Shown piece by piece: positions 1 through 7,807 of a stretch of DNA of 64,000 bases (the stretch's first letter is position 1; each line of letters starts with the position of its first letter). The notes under the pieces are model-generated. The model made no database searches. It was not told the origin of the DNA and worked only from the letters and a program-made list of their open reading frames with translations. The DNA is taken from contig NZ_OBEH01000006.1 in assembly GCF_900215465.1 (NCBI RefSeq), positions 62,001 through 126,000 on the forward strand, given 5' to 3'. The translations under genes were made by a program, and so were the position numbers. This DNA is from Flagellimonas pacifica (GTDB lineage: Bacteria; Bacteroidota; Bacteroidia; Flavobacteriales; Flavobacteriaceae).

Positions 1-107
1 TTCTTTATCAAGAAGATGGGAAGCCAAAGGTGTTGGCATTGTCCATTAAAAAAGGAGATGAATCGTATAGTGTTTTTGTTCCAATCAAGAAAAACAAGAC
101 TAAATAA
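1..107 (+). CDS. Partial CDS, C-terminal end only (unknown)
   Basis: Only the last 34 codons are inside the window, read in frame 3 and stopping with TAA at 105-107. The tail is basic and ends KKNKTK. It lies 15 bp before the fucose dehydrogenase-like gene on the same strand, so it is probably in the same operon. In fucose loci this slot often holds a fucosidase, sulfatase or another pathway enzyme, but nothing in the visible tail identifies the family. Confidence 0.55.
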   Translation, partial: LYQEDGKPKVLALSIKKGDESYSVFVPIKKNKTK

Positions 108-122
108 TTAGTAGTTTAAAAA

Positions 123-917
123 ATGAATTTAGGATTACAGGATAAAGTAATAGTGGTTACAGGAGGAGACAAGGGCATTGGAAATGGCATTTGTAATGTG
201 CTTGCGGATGAAGGCGCTATTCCCGTAATTATTGGTCGAAAAGAACATGATGTGCAAAAAGCCGTTGATGCCATAAAACAAAATGGAGGCAAAGCTTTTT
301 ATGCAATGGCAGAACTCACAAATCCAGAAGAATGCAGGAAAGCTATTGAAAAAGTAGTGAAGGAATTTGGGAGAATAGATGGACTTGTCAACAATGCAGG
401 GGTTAATGATGGGGTAGGATTGGAGCATGGTAATTATGAAGATTTTGAACGTTCTTTGCAGCGTAACGTAGGGCACTATTACGTAATGGCCCATCATGCC
501 TTTCCAGAATTGAAAAAAAGCAGAGGAAGTATTGTGAATATCGGCTCCAAGACATCGGTTACCGGTCAGGGAGGTACTTCTGGTTATGCCGCCGCCAATG
601 GGGCAAGAAATTCTCTTACCCGTGAGTGGGCAGTTGAATTACTTCCGTATGCCATTAGGGTAAATGCGGTGATTGTTGCCGAATGCTACACGCCATTATA
701 TGATCGTTGGATCAAAACATTTGAAAACCCTGAGGAAAGATTAAAAGAAATAACAGATAAAATTCCTTTGGAAAACCGGATGACTTCAGCAGAAGAGATT
801 GCCAATGCTGTTGTATTTTTACTTTCCGAAAAATCAAGCCATACAACAGGCCAGCTTATTTATGTAGATGGGGGCTATACGCATCTGGACAGGGCATTAA
901 CCAAACCAAACAACTAA
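123..917 (+). CDS. SDR family oxidoreductase, probable L-fucose dehydrogenase
   Basis: A 264-residue classical short-chain dehydrogenase. The Rossmann motif TGGDKGIG is at residues 13-20, NNAG at 90-93, a structural Asn at 115, the catalytic Ser at about 142 and Tyr at 155. Position 159, where the YxxxK lysine normally lies, is Asn (YAAAN). It begins 5 bp before fucP and is followed by a mutarotase and a lactate dehydrogenase-like gene, so NAD(P)-dependent oxidation of L-fucose to L-fuconolactone is the best guess. That role is inferred from context; the SDR fold is clear. The altered tetrad could mean a subfamily variant or a different chemistry. Confidence 0.8.
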   Translation: MNLGLQDKVIVVTGGDKGIGNGICNVLADEGAIPVIIGRKEHDVQKAVDAIKQNGGKAFYAMAELTNPEECRKAIEKVVKEFGRIDGLVNNAGVNDGVGLEHGNYEDFERSLQRNVGHYYVMAHHAFPELKKSRGSIVNIGSKTSVTGQGGTSGYAAANGARNSLTREWAVELLPYAIRVNAVIVAECYTPLYDRWIKTFENPEERLKEITDKIPLENRMTSAEEIANAVVFLLSEKSSHTTGQLIYVDGGYTHLDRALTKPNN

Positions 918-922
918 AAATT

Positions 923-2218
923 ATGAGTAGACCAAAAGTAGTATCAAAAGAAGTGCTTTTTCCATTTATCCTAATCACTTCCCTATTTGCACTTTGGGGT
1001 TTTGCCAATGCGGTCACGGACCCAATGGTGCAAGCGTTCAAAAAGGTATTGGAATTATCAAATTCCCAAGCCGCTTGGGTGCAAATGGCATTTTACGGAG
1101 GATATTTCTGTATGGCACTGCCAGCAGCAATGTTTATGAGAAAGTACTCCTATAAAGTCGGAATTCTTATTGGATTGGGCCTGTATGCTGTTGGAGCATT
1201 GATGTTCTACCCGGCCGCAATAACCGAGAAATTCTGGTTTTTCTGCTTGGGACTATATATACTGACTTTTGGACTGGCTTTTTTGGAGACCGCTGCAAAC
1301 CCATATGCATTGGCCATGGGGGCTAAAGAGACGGCTACCCAACGTCTTAATCTTGCACAAGCATTTAATCCTGTTGGTTTGATAGCAGGTCTGGTTGTTG
1401 CCCAACAATTTGTACTTAAAAACCTTCAATCTGATGACATAGAAAATTTTAGTGCGTTGGATGAAGCAGCCAAGACATTGGTAAGAACTTCGGATTTATT
1501 GGTCATCCGTAATCCATATGTGATTTTGGGGTTGGTCATCTCCATAATTTTTGTTGTCTTTCTGGTAAGTAAAATGCCTCAGGCCAGGGATGAGGACGAC
1601 ATACCGAGTATAGGAGCAATATTTAAGACGCTATCCAAAAACAAAAAATATGTATTGGGCGTATTGGCCCAGATTCTATATGTGGGTGCACAGATTATGT
1701 GCTGGACGTACATCTATCAATATGCAGAGGCGATTGGGATGGATAGTGTTACGGCCGGATACTACCAGATGGCAGCTTTTATTGTATTTGTGGTAGGTCG
1801 TGCCATTGGAACATATCTCCTACGTTTTATGAGTCCTGGCAAGTTGCTAAAATCATTTGCCATTTTAGCTTTGTTGTGCACTCTCGGTGCTATTCTTATA
1901 AAAGGAATGGTAGGACTTTATTGTATCGTTGGAATTTCAATGTTCATGTCTCTAATGTTCCCAACCATTTACGGGATTGCCCTAGGTGATCTTACAGAGG
2001 ATCAATCAAAAGTTGGATCAGCTGGGCTGATTATGGCTATTGTAGGTGGTGCTTTAATGCCTAAGCTACAGGGAATGATTATTGATGTAGGTGGGAATGG
2101 AGTTGCCGATACAACAATTTTGGGAGTGTCAGAGGTGAACTTCTCTTTCATATTGCCCATGCTTTGCTTTGTATATATTAGTTGGTACGGGCACCATGTC
2201 TTTAAAAAACATGAATAG
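923..2218 (+). CDS. fucP: L-fucose:H+ symporter, MFS
   Basis: A 431-residue inner-membrane major facilitator protein of the FucP family with about 12 hydrophobic segments. It shows family-typical stretches GFANAVTDPM near residue 30 and AFLETAANPY near residue 120; the latter carries the acidic residue used in proton coupling in FucP. It would import L-fucose with protons. It sits 5 bp after the SDR gene and 6 bp before the mutarotase gene, so the three are almost certainly co-transcribed. Related FucP-family members carry glucose, galactose or GlcNAc, but the mutarotase and dehydrogenase neighbours favour fucose. Confidence 0.88.
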   Translation: MSRPKVVSKEVLFPFILITSLFALWGFANAVTDPMVQAFKKVLELSNSQAAWVQMAFYGGYFCMALPAAMFMRKYSYKVGILIGLGLYAVGALMFYPAAITEKFWFFCLGLYILTFGLAFLETAANPYALAMGAKETATQRLNLAQAFNPVGLIAGLVVAQQFVLKNLQSDDIENFSALDEAAKTLVRTSDLLVIRNPYVILGLVISIIFVVFLVSKMPQARDEDDIPSIGAIFKTLSKNKKYVLGVLAQILYVGAQIMCWTYIYQYAEAIGMDSVTAGYYQMAAFIVFVVGRAIGTYLLRFMSPGKLLKSFAILALLCTLGAILIKGMVGLYCIVGISMFMSLMFPTIYGIALGDLTEDQSKVGSAGLIMAIVGGALMPKLQGMIIDVGGNGVADTTILGVSEVNFSFILPMLCFVYISWYGHHVFKKHE

Positions 2219-2224
2219 AAGGGG

Positions 2225-2563
2225 ATGAACAACATAAAAAGATACTGCTTGGCCTTGGATTTAAAAGACGATGAGCACCTTATTCGCGAATATGAAGAGT
2301 ATCATAAAAAAGTCTGGCCAGAGATAATTCAAAGTATCAAGGATTCTGGAATACAAAACATGGAGATCTATAGAATTGAAAATAGATTGTTCATGATTAT
2401 GGAGGTCGATGCTTCTTTTTCTTTTGAAAGAAAAGCAAAAATGGATGCGGGAAATTCAAAAGTAGAAGAATGGGAGAACTTAATGTGGAACTATCAAAAA
2501 GCATTGCCCCAGGCCAAACCAAATGAGAAATGGATGCTGATGGACCAAATTTTCCAACTTTAA
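2225..2563 (+). CDS. L-rhamnose/L-fucose mutarotase (RhaM-type, DUF718)
   Basis: A 112-residue protein of the L-rhamnose mutarotase fold (dimeric alpha/beta barrel), the usual length for the family. The N-terminal segment EYHKKVWPEI with His27 resembles the catalytic His region of RhaM, and conserved Trp and Met residues lie in the second half (EWENLMWNYQ). It would interconvert alpha and beta anomers of a 6-deoxyhexose. The adjoining fucP and dehydrogenase make L-fucose the more likely substrate than rhamnose; no rhamnose genes are visible. It starts 6 bp after fucP. Confidence 0.85.
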   Translation: MNNIKRYCLALDLKDDEHLIREYEEYHKKVWPEIIQSIKDSGIQNMEIYRIENRLFMIMEVDASFSFERKAKMDAGNSKVEEWENLMWNYQKALPQAKPNEKWMLMDQIFQL

Positions 2564-2620
2564 AAGGAAAGGGATAGGCACAATAAAAGTTTAGCATTAA
2601 CAATAGTTTACAATTTAATA

Positions 2621-3778
2621 ATGGCAAGAGGTCCTAAAGCAACATTCGATTCAAGATATCCTAGTATAGATGACTTACGTGAAAAGGCAAGCAAACGCAT
2701 TCCTAGGTTTGCCTTTGAATATTTGGATGGTGGATGTAATGAAGAAGTAAACATAAAAAAAAACACTTCCGATATCAGGGAAGTTGAACTTTCACCTCGC
2801 TATTTAGATAGGTACGATGGTGCTGATTTGTCCACAGAGTTGTTTGGGCAAAAGTTTGATGCGCCGTTTGGCATTGCACCTGTGGGGCTTCAAGGGTTAA
2901 TGTGGCCTAATTCATCTGAAATATTGGCTAAAGCTGCATTTGAGAACAATATTCCATTTATTCTGAGCACTGTTACTACCTCAAGTATTGAAAGAATCTC
3001 TGAAATAACAGAGGGCAATGCATGGTTTCAACTATATCATCCCGCCCAAGAGCAGGTGCGAAACGATTTAATTAAAAGGGCAGATGCTGCAGGTTGCCCG
3101 GTTATGGTGTTGTTATGCGATACACCAACATTTGGGTTTCGGCCAAAGGAAATTAAAAATGGCCTTTCTATGCCGCCCAAAATGTCGGTTGCCAATATTC
3201 TCCAGATTTTAGGTAAGCCAAAATGGGCCTTGGAAACGCTTCGCTATGGCCAACCTAACTTTGAAGTGCTTAAGCCTTATATGCCTAAAGGTCTAAACCT
3301 TAGTCAGTTGGGTCAGTTTATGGATCAGACCTTCAGTAAACGAATGGATGTTGATAAAATAGCAGCGATCAGAGATCTTTGGAAAGGTAAATTGGTTTTA
3401 AAAGGAGTTGCTACGGAAGCCGATGCAGAAAAAGCCATTGCACTGGGACTTGATGGTATTATTGTATCAAACCATGGCGGTCGGCAATTGGATGCAGGTG
3501 AATCAACTATAAGGCCACTGACCCGAATCGCAGCCAAATATGATGACAAAATTACTGTAATGATGGATAGCGGGCTTCGCTCTGGACCAGATATTGCAAG
3601 AACCCTTGCCAGCGGGGCCAAATTTACATTTATGGGACGCTCATTCATGTATGGAGCGGCAGCACTTGGAAAATCAGGTGGAGACCATACCATAACCTTG
3701 CTTAAAACGCAATTAAAGCAAGTTATGGAGCAAATAGGATGTACCGAAGTGGCAGATTTTCCAAGTTTTAGAAAATAA
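2621..3778 (+). CDS. lldD: FMN-dependent alpha-hydroxy acid dehydrogenase, probable L-lactate dehydrogenase
   Basis: A 385-residue member of the FMN-dependent hydroxyacid dehydrogenase family. Visible motifs are the flavin-site Lys261 (VLKG), SNHGGRQLD at 283-291 with catalytic base His285, DSGLRSG at 316-322 and GR at 339-340. The enzyme oxidises an L-2-hydroxy acid, typically L-lactate to pyruvate, passing electrons to the respiratory chain. The non-phosphorylating L-fucose pathway releases L-lactaldehyde or lactate, which explains its place after the mutarotase (57-bp gap). Its stop lies only 9 bp from the stop of the convergent esterase gene. The exact substrate could be another hydroxy acid. 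Confidence 0.83.
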   Translation: MARGPKATFDSRYPSIDDLREKASKRIPRFAFEYLDGGCNEEVNIKKNTSDIREVELSPRYLDRYDGADLSTELFGQKFDAPFGIAPVGLQGLMWPNSSEILAKAAFENNIPFILSTVTTSSIERISEITEGNAWFQLYHPAQEQVRNDLIKRADAAGCPVMVLLCDTPTFGFRPKEIKNGLSMPPKMSVANILQILGKPKWALETLRYGQPNFEVLKPYMPKGLNLSQLGQFMDQTFSKRMDVDKIAAIRDLWKGKLVLKGVATEADAEKAIALGLDGIIVSNHGGRQLDAGESTIRPLTRIAAKYDDKITVMMDSGLRSGPDIARTLASGAKFTFMGRSFMYGAAALGKSGGDHTITLLKTQLKQVMEQIGCTEVADFPSFRK

Positions 3779-3787
3779 AGATTTTCC

Positions 3788-4708
3788 TCACTTAAGGTTT
3801 TGCAACCATTCAGCAAGACGATCGGTCCATGTTTGTAGATGCCCTTTTCCTATTGCCAAACTATACCCATGGCCTCCATGGGGGTAAATATGCATTTCTG
3901 TAGGAACTTTTTCCTTTTTTAAAGCCTTGTAAAACAAAAGACTATTTTCAACCGGGACAGCCTCGTCATCAGTAGAATGAACGATAAAAGTGGGCGGACT
4001 GTTTTTGTCAACGTGCAATTCGTTTGAATAATGATCTGCCAACTCCTGTGGAGGATTTTCCCCCAATAGATTATTTCGGGAACCTAAATGGGTGTTAGGG
4101 GTTTTCATGGTGATTACAGGGTATATCAAAACTGTAAAATCTGGTCTGGCACTCACATGATCTATGGAATCAGCTTCAAAAGAATTATTTGCTTCATAGC
4201 GGGTGGACAAGGTAGAGGCCAAATGGCCTCCAGCAGAGAATCCCATGATTCCGATTTGATTTTTTACGATGTTCCAGTTGCTGGAATTATGACGAACAAT
4301 TCTCAAGGCCCTTTGTACATCTTGTAAAGGAGCTTTTTCTTTTTTGATAATTGATTTGGAAAGTGGTAGCCTATATTTCAACACAAATGCAGCTATTCCT
4401 TTAGAATTAAGCCATTTGGCAATATCTGTTCCTTCCCAATCATATGCCAAGCCTTGGTAACCTCCTCCAGGGCAAATAATCATTGCCTTCCCAGTGGCAT
4501 TCCTTTTTGTGGGCAAGAAAACTTCCAGGGTAGGTTGCTGAACATTCTCAATCCAAAGTATATCATCTCTATTTTGTGTTTCTGACTCATTAGTTTTTTG
4601 TTGGTTTGGAACTCCATTGGGCCATAATGGGATAATGTCACCTTGACTATAACTGGCGCTAACACCGAATAGTGTACAAATGATATACATGAAACATTGC
4701 TTTATCAT
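3788..4708 (-). CDS. Secreted alpha/beta hydrolase, carbohydrate-esterase-like
   Basis: An alpha/beta hydrolase of the acetyl-xylan-esterase/BD-FAE-like group. With the ATG at 4708 it has 306 residues and a clean signal peptide ending near SASYSQ. The frame also opens with GTG at 4732, sharing a base with the sulfatase stop (TAGTG), but that would place a charged octapeptide before the signal peptide. Motifs (ATG numbering) are the oxyanion loop PGGGYQG at 80-86, nucleophile elbow GFSAGG at 156-161 with Ser158, Asp near 247-248 and His280 in GGHGY. It probably removes acetyl or similar esters from polysaccharide. It is tightly coupled to the upstream sulfatase, so the two likely act on one sulfated, acylated glycan. 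Confidence 0.8.
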   Translation of the reverse strand: MIKQCFMYIICTLFGVSASYSQGDIIPLWPNGVPNQQKTNESETQNRDDILWIENVQQPTLEVFLPTKRNATGKAMIICPGGGYQGLAYDWEGTDIAKWLNSKGIAAFVLKYRLPLSKSIIKKEKAPLQDVQRALRIVRHNSSNWNIVKNQIGIMGFSAGGHLASTLSTRYEANNSFEADSIDHVSARPDFTVLIYPVITMKTPNTHLGSRNNLLGENPPQELADHYSNELHVDKNSPPTFIVHSTDDEAVPVENSLLFYKALKKEKVPTEMHIYPHGGHGYSLAIGKGHLQTWTDRLAEWLQNLK

Positions 4709-4731
4709 AATTGAAATCTCTCTTTTGTTCA

Positions 4732-6291
4732 CTATTTAAGCTCCAATAGTTCGGTTTTTCTCAATTCTGTTCCTCTAATGTTTTCAAAGGTCTTTATCAT
4801 TTCTGCCAATTTATCAGAGTTGCTTTTGGCCAGATTGTTTTGTTGCCCAAGATCTTCTTTAAGATTATAAAGCTGATATTCACTACTGTTCCCCAATTCA
4901 ATGTTCACATAATTGTTTTTAGCGGGACCTTCGTAGGGTGGAATCATGGCCCAATCTCCTTTACGGAGTGCGGTTCGCGTAGAAGCTTCAAGAATCAATT
5001 CCTCACGACCATTGTTGCTTTTTCCCAAAAAGACATCCAATAGATTCTTGCTGTCCTGTGACTTGGTGTTACTTTTAACCAATGCGGATAGCGAAGCCAA
5101 AAAATCTATCTGGCTAACCAATGCTTCGGAAGTCCCTGGCGTAATTTTTCCCTTCCAATAGGTGATGAACGGAACTCGGGTCCCCGCTTCGAACAAACTG
5201 TATTTGCCTCCTCTCAGCGCTCCTGCAGGCTTATGGTCGCCCAGTTTTTCTACGGAATCGTCATAATACCCATCGTTGACCACAGGGCCATTATCACTTG
5301 AAAAGATAATCAAGGTGTTTTCCAATAAACCTTCGCTTTCCAATGTTCTAATAAACTCGCCTATACACCAATCGGCCTCAACAATAACATCTCCTCTTGG
5401 CCCCATACCACTTGACCCTACAAAGCGGGAATGCGGTGTTCTTGGCACATGGGGTTGCTGTAAGGCGTAATAAAGAAAAAATGGACTGTTCTTGTTGTTT
5501 TTTACATAACGCTGCGCTTCTTTAAGAAAATCATCGGCCATATCTTCATCGACCCACTTAGCAGCTTCACCACCTTTCATGAAGCCAATACGGGGAATTC
5601 CGTTGACAATACTGTTATGGTGTCCGTGATGCCATTTCATTTTTAGCATTTCAGGGTTGTTCTTGCCTGTTGGTTCTCCTGGAAAGTTTTTTTGATAATC
5701 TATTTGAATGGGATCATTGGGGTCCAGGTTTACCACATCTCCATTTTCAATATATACTGTAGGAACCCTATCCTGTGTAGCTGCCATAATATAACTGTGG
5801 TCAAAGCCTATCTCATTGGGCCCTGGACTTACTCTTTGGTTCCAATTTACATCACCTGTCCCTAGTCCCAAATGCCACTTGCCAACAATTCCTGTGGTAT
5901 AACCTTGTTGTTTCAACATTTTGGGAATGGTTATTTGGGCAGTATCAATAATCAAAGGAGCAGTTCCAGGTAAAATTTTAGCGCTTTTGTTTCTCCATGG
6001 ATATACGCCGGTTAAAAGGGCATATCTGCTAGGAGTGCAGGTTGCTGATGAGGCATACCCATTGGTAAATCGAATCCCGCCATTTGCCAATTTATCAAGA
6101 TTGGGTGTTTTTAACTCGGTTGCACCATAGGCTCCAAGCTCGCCATACCCTAGATCATCCGCATAGATGATGACAATATTTGGTTTGGTCCGAGATTTTA
6201 CTTGGGAGGCTTCCTTTTCTTTTTTTTCGGTTTTGCAGGCAGTAAAAGCTATAAGTAGTGTTAGCAAAACATTTTTGATGATGGGTTTCAT
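4732..6291 (-). CDS. Lipoprotein sulfatase, S1 family
   Basis: A 519-residue formylglycine sulfatase. It has a lipoprotein signal peptide with lipobox Cys19 (AFTAC), metal-binding Asp45-Asp46 (YADDLGYG) and the maturation motif C85-T-P-S-R89, whose Cys becomes formylglycine. SSDNGP in the second half supplies further metal ligands. It would hydrolyse sulfate esters of a polysaccharide at the cell surface or in the periplasm. It overlaps the esterase reading frame by one base and lies next to the fucose genes, so fucoidan-type substrates are plausible, but the regiospecificity cannot be read from sequence. The FGE-type maturase is not in this window. Confidence 0.9.
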   Translation of the reverse strand: MKPIIKNVLLTLLIAFTACKTEKKEKEASQVKSRTKPNIVIIYADDLGYGELGAYGATELKTPNLDKLANGGIRFTNGYASSATCTPSRYALLTGVYPWRNKSAKILPGTAPLIIDTAQITIPKMLKQQGYTTGIVGKWHLGLGTGDVNWNQRVSPGPNEIGFDHSYIMAATQDRVPTVYIENGDVVNLDPNDPIQIDYQKNFPGEPTGKNNPEMLKMKWHHGHHNSIVNGIPRIGFMKGGEAAKWVDEDMADDFLKEAQRYVKNNKNSPFFLYYALQQPHVPRTPHSRFVGSSGMGPRGDVIVEADWCIGEFIRTLESEGLLENTLIIFSSDNGPVVNDGYYDDSVEKLGDHKPAGALRGGKYSLFEAGTRVPFITYWKGKITPGTSEALVSQIDFLASLSALVKSNTKSQDSKNLLDVFLGKSNNGREELILEASTRTALRKGDWAMIPPYEGPAKNNYVNIELGNSSEYQLYNLKEDLGQQNNLAKSNSDKLAEMIKTFENIRGTELRKTELLELK

Positions 6292-6461
6292 GGTATCGGT
6301 TATATGGATAGCCCTAATTTACCCTTATAATTCCATTGCATCAAAATCAGATATATAATTGTGACAAAACAACCCGAAAAGAGCTCAGCAATCACACTGT
6401 TTTGAAACAATAAAGGCGAAATGTTGAAATTAAAAACTCTATCTATATTTTGTTTTGGAAT
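6292..6461. other. Intergenic, sulfatase promoter region
   Basis: A 170-bp gap between murF's stop and the sulfatase start, both on the minus strand. It should carry the sulfatase-esterase promoter. I see no strong hairpin terminator for murF's upstream reading and no additional ORF. Confidence 0.4.
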
Positions 6462-7742
6462 TTAGACTTTTAGAAAATCCAATGTTCGTTCCAGTGCCAT
6501 GCCCCTAGATCCTTTTATTAGAAAGGTGCCTTTTTTTAATGGGCTATGCTCAAGTTCGCTCCTTAGGTCGTTAAAAGACTTGAGCTTTTTAAAGGGAGTT
6601 TGTACCTGAAAAAAAATTTCTCCAACAAGAAAGACATTGGTAAACCCCAATTTTTTAGCTAAATCTGCTATTGCTTGATGTTCTTTGGCTGCATCTTTCC
6701 CAAGTTCAAACATATCTCCAAGGATAAGGGTTTTCTCTTGGGCAGTCATATTTTTAAAGTTCTCTAAAGCAGCTTTAGTGCTAGATGGATTAGCATTATA
6801 GGCATCCAAAATAATTTGGAATCCGTTTTTATCAATGATTTGTGATCGATTGTTCTGTGGAACATAAGATTCAAGGGCAGTTTTAATATCACTTAACGGA
6901 ACATTGAAGTATTTGCCCATAAGCACTGCCGCGCAACAATTAGGGAAATTGTATTTGCCGATCAGTTGGGTTTTTATTTGATGTCCCTCAACTTCAAGAA
7001 CCACAAAAGGATTGGCTTCAATAAAGGAGATGTTGTAATATTGATGGTCTTTGGTACTAAACCCTATTTTTTTTATGTATGATTTCAACTTTTCTTGTTG
7101 AACATCATCATCCCCATTCATGAAAACATGTTTGTCATTAGAAATGAGATGGTCGTACAGTTCACTTTTGCCTTCAATGACACCCTCAATCCCTCCAAAG
7201 CCCTCTAAATGGGCTTTTCCAAAATTGGTGATATAGCCAAAATCTGGTTGCGCAATCTTACTTAAGAAGGAAATTTCTTGTTTGTGGTTGGCACCCATTT
7301 CCACGATAGCTATTTCTGTATTTTCATTAATGGACAAAAGAGTGAGGGGAACACCAATATGATTATTGAGGTTTCCTATGGTGGCAATGGTATTGTATTT
7401 TTTGGAAAGAACTTTGTTAATGAGTTCCTTGGTTGTTGTTTTTCCATTACTGCCGGTTAAAGCGATGACCTTTACTTTGTTTTTGTTTCTATGTAAAGAG
7501 GCCAACTGTTGTAGGGTTTCCAATACATTATCAAAAACAAGGCAATTAACAGATGTCTTATGTTCCTCCTCGTCAATTATGGCATAGGCGGCCCCTTTTT
7601 TTAGGGCTTCTTCGGCAAAAGCATTTCCATTGAAGTTTTGGCCCTTAAGAGCAAAGAATATGCAATTTTTGGTAATTTTTCGAGTATCTGTACAAATAGT
7701 TGGGTGTGCTAAAAAAAGCTGGTGAAGTTCTTCCAATGTCAT
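6462..7742 (-). CDS. murF: UDP-MurNAc-tripeptide:D-Ala-D-Ala ligase
   Basis: A 426-residue Mur ligase. The ATP loop GSNGKTTTK is at residues 97-105, followed by the central-domain stretch AIVEMGANHKQEI and the C-terminal-domain motifs DAYNANPSS and LGDMFELG that typify MurF. This cytoplasmic enzyme adds D-Ala-D-Ala to the UDP-MurNAc tripeptide, the last soluble step of peptidoglycan precursor synthesis. It follows gldJ on the same strand but is separated from it by a strong terminator. A TATCTTCG -7-like string immediately after the terminator stem may be its own promoter. Confidence 0.95.
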   Translation of the reverse strand: MTLEELHQLFLAHPTICTDTRKITKNCIFFALKGQNFNGNAFAEEALKKGAAYAIIDEEEHKTSVNCLVFDNVLETLQQLASLHRNKNKVKVIALTGSNGKTTTKELINKVLSKKYNTIATIGNLNNHIGVPLTLLSINENTEIAIVEMGANHKQEISFLSKIAQPDFGYITNFGKAHLEGFGGIEGVIEGKSELYDHLISNDKHVFMNGDDDVQQEKLKSYIKKIGFSTKDHQYYNISFIEANPFVVLEVEGHQIKTQLIGKYNFPNCCAAVLMGKYFNVPLSDIKTALESYVPQNNRSQIIDKNGFQIILDAYNANPSSTKAALENFKNMTAQEKTLILGDMFELGKDAAKEHQAIADLAKKLGFTNVFLVGEIFFQVQTPFKKLKSFNDLRSELEHSPLKKGTFLIKGSRGMALERTLDFLKV

Positions 7743-7756
7743 AAATCGAAGATAAA

Positions 7757-7788
7757 AAAAAGCCCTGATTTTTGGTCAGGGCTTTTAT
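7757..7788 (-). terminator. Rho-independent terminator of gldJ
   Basis: On the minus strand a 10-11-bp stem (AAAGCCCTGA paired with TCAGGGCTTT) with a short loop is followed by a run of T. It lies 20 bp after the gldJ stop and directly before murF. Confidence 0.9.
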
Positions 7789-7807
7789 GAAATTATGTTG
7801 ATGTTTT

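Noticed and set aside
1..107. Naming the partial gene as an alpha-L-fucosidase
   Set aside because: Only 34 codons are visible and none carry a family motif; the idea rests on context alone.
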